Assembly (NCBI GenBank): GCA_020199835.1 | Contig: JAIVJV010000010.1 | Span: 1 to 64,000 of the forward strand | Length of the DNA stretch: 64,000 nt | Direction: 5' to 3' | DNA from: Acidobacteriota bacterium | GTDB lineage: Bacteria > Acidobacteriota > Blastocatellia > Pyrinomonadales > Pyrinomonadaceae | Part shown: positions 7,506-15,152 of the stretch, piece after piece | Numbering within the stretch: the first letter of the stretch is position 1 | Layout of the letters: each line of letters begins with the position of its first letter | The notes under the pieces: model-generated | Databases searched by the model: none | The model's input: the letters and a program-made list of their open reading frames with translations, nothing else | Told to the model about the DNA's origin: nothing | Translations under genes and position numbers: made by a program

Positions 7506-8211
7506 AAGGCCGAACTCAGGCCCGTCTAATAAAAAGAATCGCTACACCGATCTGCTGACAGATGTGCTTCCACCAAATGTGGGAACTAGCCGTGTAGGAA
7601 CAAGCGGCAGGGAAACTCCTTCACGAACAACGGTGCTTCCTGCCGATTTGATCGATTTTGATGACGAGAAACTTAAGGTTGGCTGGCGGAAGATCATTGA
7701 CAGTCAACGCAAGGGCGTCGAAACGGACGTGCTTAAAATCTCACCGCCACGCGCGAAACTTGATCCGATTGCGAAGAACGCGTTGGAGGACCTTCGCGCA
7801 AAGTTGGTCCACAAGTCGCCCTTGGACGGATCGGCTGAAGCGGGACCGCCGCAAAACCTTGAAAAGTACGTGCGCGGGTTTATTACCAGGAGAGGTATCG
7901 CCAGCGAAGTGAAGAGAGTCACTGATCGGCTCAACGCCCGCCGGATCACCGATGGCCGGCGCTGGGTACTCGCGACGACCTACGAGTTCATATTGGCAAA
8001 GTTATTTCAGGATCGAGGCGACGAGCTGGAAGAGTTCATCAAAGACGATCTCGGCGTCGCGGAAAAAATCCTGCTCGAGCTGGATTCTAAAGGTGGTCCA
8101 CTCGATGTCTTCGTCAATCTGATCGTCAACTCGGTGATGAAGCGCAACCGTATCAACCCGAGCAACACGCTTCGCGAAATCGTATCGCAGCAAGTCCGCG
8201 CCGCGATCTAA
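7492..8211 (+). CDS. Unknown helical protein of the protease operon
   Basis: 239 residues. The start is ATG 7492 because AAGGAG lies upstream at 7479-7484; longer frames run through the protease. It is basic and Ser/Thr-rich up to about residue 45, then mostly alpha-helical (LDPIAKNALEDLRAKLVHK, a WVLATTYEFILAKLF helix, DDLGVAEKILLELD). No signal peptide, no catalytic motif, not recognised. Translation is coupled to the S8 gene by the 14-nt overlap, so it may be made in proportion to the protease. Confidence 0.75.
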   Translation: MATTKRPNSGPSNKKNRYTDLLTDVLPPNVGTSRVGTSGRETPSRTTVLPADLIDFDDEKLKVGWRKIIDSQRKGVETDVLKISPPRAKLDPIAKNALEDLRAKLVHKSPLDGSAEAGPPQNLEKYVRGFITRRGIASEVKRVTDRLNARRITDGRRWVLATTYEFILAKLFQDRGDELEEFIKDDLGVAEKILLELDSKGGPLDVFVNLIVNSVMKRNRINPSNTLREIVSQQVRAAI

Positions 8212-8224
8212 TGGGAGAATGACC

Positions 8225-9448
8225 ATGATTAATGGAAACTCACGCACTGTATCCCTGGCCCCGGGCGGTCTCGAACCCGCCGTACTCCACATCATCGACC
8301 GGGTCAATGAGCAAGCACAGTTGCCGGTGTTCGTGGACATGTACATCCAAAACTCGGGGATCGCTGAAGACCGCTTCACCCCCGAGGTGCGCGCGGCGAT
8401 GGTGGATTACCTTCGCGAACGCGGCGCTGAATTCGAAAGCATCGATGCAGTGCTCGAGCGGGAGTACGACGAGCTGTTTGCGTTGGCATACGAAAACGCC
8501 ATCACTCGCAAGGCCGGTCGTGACGATCCAATCGACGCCGCGCACCAACCTGGCGGCGGTGCGATTGCAGCGGGCTGGGACTTCAGTGTGGATCTGTTCG
8601 ACGACGTCGAGCAGCAGGGTGTTGTCCGCGACAATATTCTGGCCGCCGGCGCGATCGATTACATCTACGAGCTCGGCGAACACATGGGCGTGTTCCGTCT
8701 CGTGGACGCGTTGGTATTGAACTGGGCCAGTGGTTCGATCGACGTGGTCGAAGGCGATGTCGTTTCACGCATGTACCGTTACTGGAAGCTGCGCGATCAG
8801 CGCATGTCATCCGAAGAGCGCGGCATGGTTTACCGCCGAGTGCTGAACAAGGGTGAAACCGACGTCCTCGATCGCATGGTCGCGAACGAGGAATGTCCGA
8901 ACCTGTGGCACAACCTGATGGCCGAGGTCGCCGACTACATCGACAAGACGGAACGGGTGAATTTAGGATCCAGCGAAAGTTCTCCTGTCTCACGCGCGCG
9001 CATTTTCCAGGCTGTGCGTGACTTGCAATACAACCTCACCGAGTACTGCACCGGCATGGCCCACATCCAGGCGCGCGAGCTTTATGCGCAACTTCAGGAA
9101 TGTGTCGAACTGCTGCGCGATCCGGACGTCCTGGCGTATTTCGGCGGCAACCGGCGCAAGAGTCTTTGGACTGTCATTGAGAAGATGTCGAAGCAGGAGT
9201 TTGGCGGGAGCCCAAATATCGCAGCGCTGCGCTCGCTCGCAGTCGATGGAAACACCATCTTCCGTTTTGTCGCCGACTTCACCGAGGGGGGCGTGAGGCA
9301 GGAAGAGTTCGCTCGTTTCCTGGATGCGGCCGAGTCATACATCCTGAATTATTCGACAGTCGGCGGCGACATGTCATCGATGGAAGAAGAAGACGGGGAA
9401 GAGAGCACCGAATTTGATGAGGAGGATGAGGAGTTGGATGAGTTCTAG
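8225..9448 (+). CDS. Unknown helical protein with acidic C-terminal tail
   Basis: 407 residues from ATG 8225, chosen because GGGAGA (8213-8218) is 6 nt upstream; ATG 8219 would touch it. The protein is largely helical, with many Asp/Glu and Trp/Tyr-containing helices, and ends in a highly acidic tail (about the last 22 residues are mostly Glu/Asp). No signal peptide, transmembrane segment or known motif. The acidic tail could be a binding tail for the very basic neighbours (inference). It starts 13 nt after the preceding stop and is followed after 55 nt by the next gene. Confidence 0.75.
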   Translation: MINGNSRTVSLAPGGLEPAVLHIIDRVNEQAQLPVFVDMYIQNSGIAEDRFTPEVRAAMVDYLRERGAEFESIDAVLEREYDELFALAYENAITRKAGRDDPIDAAHQPGGGAIAAGWDFSVDLFDDVEQQGVVRDNILAAGAIDYIYELGEHMGVFRLVDALVLNWASGSIDVVEGDVVSRMYRYWKLRDQRMSSEERGMVYRRVLNKGETDVLDRMVANEECPNLWHNLMAEVADYIDKTERVNLGSSESSPVSRARIFQAVRDLQYNLTEYCTGMAHIQARELYAQLQECVELLRDPDVLAYFGGNRRKSLWTVIEKMSKQEFGGSPNIAALRSLAVDGNTIFRFVADFTEGGVRQEEFARFLDAAESYILNYSTVGGDMSSMEEEDGEESTEFDEEDEELDEF

Positions 9449-9503
9449 GCTCCTCTCTCGTAACCAGCCCGAGTAGAAAATCAATTAACACGGGAGTTCA
9501 CCG

Positions 9504-10601
9504 ATGAGCGAATCGCAAGCAATGAAGGACCTGGCCCGCAGCTACGCGCGCGACGAGTTAATGAACCTGCCGACTTTTCGGCAACTAGGCACCGACGATC
9601 AACGTGCGCTCTATCGCGATGTTTACCATCGCCATGTCAATCGGCTGAGCCAACCACGGACCACGGCACGGGCATTCGCGGACCCCAAGAATGCGGGTGA
9701 GATGATCAATGACCAGCGACACCTCAACCAACGCATCGATCAGGCGGGCGAGTTGGCCGGTGGCTTTGTTGATGAAGTCGATTTTCCAGGGTTCGTAAAA
9801 GATCTATTGAAAGGCGTGTTCGATGCCAACCTGAAAGTCACTCTCGATCAGATGGAGGCGTACCAAAAACTGTTGAAGGCAGCAACGCAATCCCTGACTG
9901 CGTTCATGAGCAAGATCAAGCCCGAAGCTGCGTTTGGCTATTTGGCCGATAACAGTAGTGACGAGTTTGGCCTGTCGTTCAGCGAGAATGAATCCGACGA
10001 GGAGGGCAATAAGAAAGTCGTCCTCACGGACAAGGAAGGCAATGCCGTCGATACCGAGGATTCGCGCATCAAGTCGCGCATCATGGATGCGACATTACAG
10101 ATGGCACGCGAACAACGAGCGATGTTGCGCGAAACCATTCTGATGGGCATCACGCGGCTCGTCGTGGAAAGAGGAAACGTCAAAGCCTCGGTGTTATTCG
10201 ACATTAAAGCGAAGGAGCAAATCCAGAAGGGAGACAAGGCGGCACTCTCAGAACAGGTTGCCAGGAGCAGGAGCATCACCGCCAGCGGCGGGTTTCTTGG
10301 CTCGATCATAGGCGGCCCGTCCGGTGGCGGGACCAGCAGCGAGCGGAAAACGAAGTTGAGCGTCTCGTCGGCCAAGAGCGTCGCGAGCACGGAATTAGCC
10401 GCAAAGATCACAGGCTCCGTGGACATCACGTTCAAATCCGATTATTTCAAACTTGATAATTTTGCGGCGATGTATGGACCACTCGGTGGTGCCGGTGGTC
10501 CTGCACCGACAGCAGCAGCACCGGGAGCCGCGCCCGCCATGGCTCCAGGAGCAGCGCCGGCCGTTCCAACCGCGCCTGCTGGCGTGACTGCTCCGCGCTG
10601 A
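9504..10601 (+). CDS. Unknown protein with Gly-rich hinge and Ala/Pro-rich tail
   Basis: 365 residues with a good Shine-Dalgarno (GGGAG before ATG 9504). The N-terminal half is helical (residues 1-150) and residues 150-195 are acidic. Around 255-280 there is a Gly/Ser-rich hydrophobic stretch (SGGFLGSIIGGPSGGG), then a beta-like segment, and the last 35 residues are a low-complexity Gly-Ala-Pro tail. The tail and hinge resemble flexible linkers of structural or surface proteins. No family recognised. It is separated by 9 bp from the next gene. Confidence 0.75.
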   Translation: MSESQAMKDLARSYARDELMNLPTFRQLGTDDQRALYRDVYHRHVNRLSQPRTTARAFADPKNAGEMINDQRHLNQRIDQAGELAGGFVDEVDFPGFVKDLLKGVFDANLKVTLDQMEAYQKLLKAATQSLTAFMSKIKPEAAFGYLADNSSDEFGLSFSENESDEEGNKKVVLTDKEGNAVDTEDSRIKSRIMDATLQMAREQRAMLRETILMGITRLVVERGNVKASVLFDIKAKEQIQKGDKAALSEQVARSRSITASGGFLGSIIGGPSGGGTSSERKTKLSVSSAKSVASTELAAKITGSVDITFKSDYFKLDNFAAMYGPLGGAGGPAPTAAAPGAAPAMAPGAAPAVPTAPAGVTAPR

Positions 10602-10610
10602 TGAAACTCG

Positions 10611-12803
10611 ATGGCACTCGCGCTGCTTTGGGCTGAAACGCTGGAGGACGACGTATCCGCGTCAAGGCTGCGCTTTGACATTGGCCACAATCACTACTAC
10701 GTATGGCAACTTGGAGATCAAGGGCGGATCAACACCAACGGCATAGCGCGGCTGGCCAACGTCAAACAGCGTTCGCGCATGTTCGGTCCATTGCGTGAGA
10801 GCGCACGTGGCCGCGGGGTCCTGGAAATCCCGTCCGAACTGATGTCGAAAGAAGATCGGTTCGTGCAGTTGATAAGTTTTCGGACCGAGGGCGGTGCAGG
10901 CCCGGCCATCTCGCCAATAGTCGAGATGGATTGGACCAAAGCGCGGGGTAACGTGGAACGGTTGCCCGACATGGACACCCTGCCCGCGCTATTCGCAATC
11001 GGACGGAGCGCTACGAGACCACGGCGGGTGGCCGGCGCACTAAGTAAGGCGGATGGAGGCTTCACAGTGGCTTTAGCACAAACGTATTCATCCACGCCCG
11101 CGCGGATACAGCCCGTGGACGCGGCGCCTTTACGCTGGCGCGAACGCAACCTGAGCCAGGGAATGTTTCTTGGCGGACTGCTTTCTTCGCTCATGCCGAC
11201 TCTCGCGCCGGTCATTGGCAATGTGTTAACCAGCGCCGCTCCGGCGATTGGTCAATTCATCGGCGGCTTGTTGCCGGGTGCATCGGGTGGCGGCGCCGCA
11301 GGCGCGACCGGCGGCGCGAGTGGCACTCCCGCTAATACGCAGCTCACTCAATTGATCCAACAGTTGGTGCGCAGCATTGGTGGCGCTGTTGCTCCCGCGA
11401 CACCCGCGACCCCCGCCGCAACCCCGACAACGGCCACTGCGCATTCGCTGGCCTTCGGTTCGCTCGGCGCGCGTGTCGCGCGACAGGCGCCTTCCAGGTA
11501 TTCCTTTTCACACTCGGCGAGAAAGCGCGCACGGCGCAATCCGCGCGTCGTGCAATACGCGCAGGCACAAGACTACAGCCAGGCAATGATTGCGCCTGCT
11601 CTCCTCGCTGCCCTGCCGGCGTTGATGCCTGTATTGCAACAAGTATTGTCTCCGCAAACCATTCAAACCGTCCTCGACGCGCCGCAACGCGCTACCGGCC
11701 AGATCATGAACGGTTTGATGGATTTTGCGCGAATCGGTATGCAGGCCACTGAACAAGAACGTGCGCATCTGCGTCAACTTAATCCCGGTGTTGATGATCC
11801 CGCGCTCCACCAGTTGTTGATGAGCATGAGTCAGGGCGTCGCGGCAGCGCAGCGCTTGAACTACCGTCGCGTTGCGAGTGTGAAACTGAGTTTTGACGAC
11901 GCGCAGAGCCAGATGCTGTTCGGCCGCTCGCGCGTGTTGTATCGCAGGGACCGAGCGCTGCAATTTCCCCTGAGTGTGATCACGCCGAAGACGATTTCCG
12001 CCGCCCGGCTGGTGTTGCAGATCAAGCATCCGGACACCCTGGCGGTGCTGGTCGAGGACAGCGAGGACGTCGGCGAACTGTCCAGCGGTCCAATTCCTCT
12101 CGTGCCGCGCATTGATGAAGCAATGACTGCGCGCCTTGAGCCGAATCAGGATTACATCGTGATGGTGACGCTACTCTGGAAGAACAAGAAGAAGCAGCAA
12201 GTCGGCACCTCGATGCAACAGCGCATCACGCTGATCGGCGAGTATTCGTTTGATCGGGTGGAAGAAGGCGGCGAGCAGGTTGCGACTTCGGACTTCGAGC
12301 AATACCGCGACCTGTGGCACAAAGTCTGGCAGGGTGAGTTCAGCACGGGTGCGCACGCTGCCCGTCTCGACTGCCGTTACTATCTCGTCCTTAATCCAAA
12401 ACGCACCAACAACGCGCGGCTCGATACGCATGTCAAATCGGACAACGGCAAACTCGGCGGCAAACTCAAGACGGGAATGGAGTACAGCCCGTACGTGTTG
12501 AACCATTTGCTCACGCGCCTCACGCCCGAATCCACGCCACTCAGTGACGCTGAAATTGAAGCGCTATGCGGCAACGACTTTGTCGAGCGTTTTAATCAGG
12601 CTGCTCAATTCAGCGGCAAGTTGAAAGGCCGGCGCGGCGAAAGCGGCGCGTTGTGGGTGTATCCCGAGTTCAAGATCCAGACGCTCGTGTTGACTCGAGC
12701 TGAAGACGTAGACGAGAACGGCAATGTACGCACGCTGAACGAAACACGGGTGCGTTTTCCGATGCCCGTGATGATGCACTTCGTAGGAGTAAAAGGCGCA
12801 TGA
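10611..12803 (+). CDS. Unknown 730-residue protein with two hydrophobic segments
   Basis: Residues 1-180 are beta-rich. Residues about 185-223 are hydrophobic, Gly/Ala/Pro-rich and nearly uncharged (FLGGLLSSLMPTLAPVIGNV and onward), followed by a Gly/Ala/Thr/Pro-rich linker to about 290. A second hydrophobic stretch (MIAPALLAALPALMPVLQQV) lies at about 326-345. The remaining 350 residues are a mixed beta-rich domain with many charged residues. There is no signal peptide. The two segments could insert in membranes or pack as a core (inference only). It overlaps the next gene by 4 nt (ATGA), so translation is coupled. Confidence 0.78.
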   Translation: MALALLWAETLEDDVSASRLRFDIGHNHYYVWQLGDQGRINTNGIARLANVKQRSRMFGPLRESARGRGVLEIPSELMSKEDRFVQLISFRTEGGAGPAISPIVEMDWTKARGNVERLPDMDTLPALFAIGRSATRPRRVAGALSKADGGFTVALAQTYSSTPARIQPVDAAPLRWRERNLSQGMFLGGLLSSLMPTLAPVIGNVLTSAAPAIGQFIGGLLPGASGGGAAGATGGASGTPANTQLTQLIQQLVRSIGGAVAPATPATPAATPTTATAHSLAFGSLGARVARQAPSRYSFSHSARKRARRNPRVVQYAQAQDYSQAMIAPALLAALPALMPVLQQVLSPQTIQTVLDAPQRATGQIMNGLMDFARIGMQATEQERAHLRQLNPGVDDPALHQLLMSMSQGVAAAQRLNYRRVASVKLSFDDAQSQMLFGRSRVLYRRDRALQFPLSVITPKTISAARLVLQIKHPDTLAVLVEDSEDVGELSSGPIPLVPRIDEAMTARLEPNQDYIVMVTLLWKNKKKQQVGTSMQQRITLIGEYSFDRVEEGGEQVATSDFEQYRDLWHKVWQGEFSTGAHAARLDCRYYLVLNPKRTNNARLDTHVKSDNGKLGGKLKTGMEYSPYVLNHLLTRLTPESTPLSDAEIEALCGNDFVERFNQAAQFSGKLKGRRGESGALWVYPEFKIQTLVLTRAEDVDENGNVRTLNETRVRFPMPVMMHFVGVKGA

Positions 12804-12982
12804 ACCCGAAACGAAAACAGCTTGGCTGGGCGCAAGAGACCGATGCCGTTCCGAAACTCGAGGGAATGGAGATCGAGTTTGATGAAAAGGTGACGTTGTT
12901 TCCCGTGGACCTGGAAGAGATTCGTGATGTCGTGCCGAAGAGGTCGCCGGGTGCAACGCGCAATGGCAGGGCGACGCATTGA
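12800..12982 (+). CDS. Small unknown protein of the protease operon (60 aa)
   Basis: Starts inside the ATGA overlap with the preceding gene and ends 1 nt before the next start. This tight fit is the main reason for accepting it. The composition is acidic in the middle and basic at both ends (NPKRKQLGW at the start, RSPGATRNGR near the end). No recognisable motif. Confidence 0.6.
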   Translation: MNPKRKQLGWAQETDAVPKLEGMEIEFDEKVTLFPVDLEEIRDVVPKRSPGATRNGRATH

Positions 12983-12983
12983 G

Positions 12984-13295
12984 ATGAATGAACTTGCGCC
13001 GTACGAGATCAGTCCCCTGGATCGTCTTCCGGCGCTCGCTGAATTCCTCGCTGAACTGGCGGGCGCGGCGAGTGGCGATCCGGATTTTGCAGGAGAGGAA
13101 ACGATTTGGATCAGTGAGATCAGACTCGACCTGCCGATTGAACTGGATTTGTTGGAGGAGTCGGGTGCGTGGCAGCTCGATGCGTCGCCACCCACCCAGA
13201 TAATTGAAACGTCGGTAATGCCGGTTTTGCATCGAGTACGACTCAGAGTGACGGTAAACAATGGCGAACGCAATCTCGAACCCGTGGAACCTTGA
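12984..13295 (+). CDS. Small unknown protein of the protease operon (103 aa)
   Basis: 103 residues from ATG 12984, one base after the previous stop codon; the longer frame from 12924 would overlap the previous gene. An acidic helical N-terminus (LPALAEFLAELAG) is followed by beta strands (ISEIRLDLPIELDLL, SVMPVLHRVRLRVTV). It overlaps the next gene by 35 nt. Not recognised. The strand pattern suggests a small beta-sandwich or adaptor domain. Confidence 0.65.
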   Translation: MNELAPYEISPLDRLPALAEFLAELAGAASGDPDFAGEETIWISEIRLDLPIELDLLEESGAWQLDASPPTQIIETSVMPVLHRVRLRVTVNNGERNLEPVEP

Positions 13296-14031
13296 GAACT
13301 TTATCGATTCGCTCATTCTGGAACTCGATAAGGCTCAGGACACGCTCGCAATGAAAGGTCTGACACGGAAAATGACGTACGCCGTTAAAGACGTGGGGTT
13401 CGACCTGCACCTGTTTCCCACTTATGAAAACGGCAAACTCAAATTCCAGATGGCGAAGCCGGGCGATCAGGGTGGCTCGCGCATCTCGTTTCAGCTTGGA
13501 TCCATTACCGATCGCCAGATTCGAGAGTCCGGGAATGAGCCGCTGTCGCGCGATGACATCAGTATCGACAACCTGGAAGGTATGGACGACGAGGTGAAGG
13601 ATTCGTTGCGTAAGGTCGGAGTGCATTCTACTCGTGATTTGGAGAGGATGGACCAGCGCAACGTTAATGTCGAGAGAGTTGTGGAGAACAAAACGCAAGG
13701 CAAGAAGAAACTCGATTATAGCGACCTCGCCAACATGATTAACAAGGCGAAGCGGCGCAAGTTCGCGCCCCAGTTGTCGGCCGCGCAGGGACTGACTGGT
13801 GCAGAGGGGCTCGACCTGACGTTGCGCGGGCACAATTTCGTGCTGCCCGGCAATGATGACACTCGCTTTCCGATTGCGCTGCTCAATGGCGAATCGGTGC
13901 AGGTCGTTGCGGCGACGCACGACACATTGCGCCTCAAGGCGCCACAGCATTACCTCAAGCCTGGCGCTAACCGATTGTCGATCGCACTCGATCCTTATGC
14001 GGTAGTGAACATGGAGATCAACCAACCATGA
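13261..14031 (+). CDS. Unknown protein: beta domain + helix-hairpin-helix + IPT/TIG-like
   Basis: 256 residues. The N-terminal part (1-90) has one long helix and then a strand-rich region that looks loosely like small effector-associated beta domains. Residues 103-128 (LEGMDDEVKDSLRKVGVHST then RDLERM) have the pattern of a helix-hairpin-helix/DUF4332-like motif. Residues about 178-256 (LDLTLRGHNFVLPGNDDTRF, LKPGANRLSIALDPYAVVN) resemble an IPT/TIG-type immunoglobulin-like fold. This suggests a scaffold or adaptor. The assignments come from reading the sequence, and a profile search is needed for the N-terminal part. It overlaps the next gene by 4 nt (ATGA). Confidence 0.72.
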   Translation: MANAISNPWNLENFIDSLILELDKAQDTLAMKGLTRKMTYAVKDVGFDLHLFPTYENGKLKFQMAKPGDQGGSRISFQLGSITDRQIRESGNEPLSRDDISIDNLEGMDDEVKDSLRKVGVHSTRDLERMDQRNVNVERVVENKTQGKKKLDYSDLANMINKAKRRKFAPQLSAAQGLTGAEGLDLTLRGHNFVLPGNDDTRFPIALLNGESVQVVAATHDTLRLKAPQHYLKPGANRLSIALDPYAVVNMEINQP

Positions 14032-15152
14032 GCGCACGGTCATCCCGGTTACACGCATTGGAACGGGCCCTTAAATCGCCGGGTAAATCACGGGCCAAGG
14101 CCCGCAGGTTAACCGTGATGCGGTTTGAAGGCGCTTCCGCGCCAGCCGGCAACACGCGGCCCGCGGCTTTGCCCCCTGCTCGTTTGCCCAAAGACATGGA
14201 AGATCAAATCGCAATCGTGCGGGGTCGCGCCGTCGGCAAACCATCACGCGGCTTGATCCAGCTCGAAGAGCGCTTGCTACGACCGCGGGATACTGGTCCA
14301 ACAGCGGCGGCGGTTCAGCGCCATGATCATGGCGCGGTGCCGGTGTCCGCCGCTCCGATGTCGCAGCCACGTGTGCTGCCGCGGCAGCTGGCGGCGAGCG
14401 AGTTCGGTGGACGCTACAACGTGGAGTCGTTTGAAGACATGTCAACGATAACGGCTCCACGGCTGCCCACGTCCACACCCCAATTTAACGGAGGCACGAC
14501 ACCGGGCGCGATCTCCGCTCCCGCATTGCCTACAGTTCCACGTCCGGGAGTTACACCTTGCACTGAACCGCACGCGATTTCTCCGAGCGCACTTCCCGCA
14601 GTGCCAGAGCGCAGCGAGGCTCCCCGGCGGACTTCGCTTACTACCGATCAGGAAGCCGTAGCCGCGAACTTCGAGCGTGACGTTAGTGCGATGCTGGGTA
14701 CGCCAGCGCCGGCGGGCACACCCGAGAATCAACAATGGGACGACGCCTTGCGCAATGCGACAACCGGACCAACGGCAACACCTGCAACGCCGGTCGCTAC
14801 TCCGCAACCCGCGACGCCGAAGCAAGACCAACACGAAGTGTTCAATCAAATGGGCCTGGCGATGAACTATGCAAATAGCTTCGATCTCGGCGCGATGGAT
14901 ATCTCCGCGCGCTTTGATCGTTTTGACGAGGAACTTGCCCTCGCGCCGAAGCCTGCGGCGCAAACGTCCGCCGCTTTATCGTCGCCCGCCCCTCGTACTC
15001 CAGTGCAAGCTCTCTCGCTGGATGACTTTGATCTCGTAGAGGATTTGGCTGAAATCACTGGTGCTGCGCAGCCATGCCCTAACAAAGAAGACGCGCCCAC
15101 AGCAACTCCGACCCCTGCCAGCCCAGTTACAACTGAGAGGATGCAATCATGA
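14028..15152 (+). CDS. Pro/Ala/Thr-rich, probably disordered protein
   Basis: 374 residues. A basic N-terminus (SARSSRLHALERALKSPGKS) is followed by long Pro/Ala/Thr-rich stretches with repeated PALP and PATP-like elements, and two short ordered islands: LPKDMEDQIAIVRGRAVGKP near residue 55, and an acidic helical region around 265-305 (MGLAMNYANSFDLGAMDISA). It contains a FGGRYNVESF element also echoed as VRYNVEL before the second protease domain of the next protein. A linker, scaffold or protease-substrate role is possible (inference). It is coupled by ATGA overlaps on both sides. Confidence 0.68.
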   Translation: MSARSSRLHALERALKSPGKSRAKARRLTVMRFEGASAPAGNTRPAALPPARLPKDMEDQIAIVRGRAVGKPSRGLIQLEERLLRPRDTGPTAAAVQRHDHGAVPVSAAPMSQPRVLPRQLAASEFGGRYNVESFEDMSTITAPRLPTSTPQFNGGTTPGAISAPALPTVPRPGVTPCTEPHAISPSALPAVPERSEAPRRTSLTTDQEAVAANFERDVSAMLGTPAPAGTPENQQWDDALRNATTGPTATPATPVATPQPATPKQDQHEVFNQMGLAMNYANSFDLGAMDISARFDRFDEELALAPKPAAQTSAALSSPAPRTPVQALSLDDFDLVEDLAEITGAAQPCPNKEDAPTATPTPASPVTTERMQS

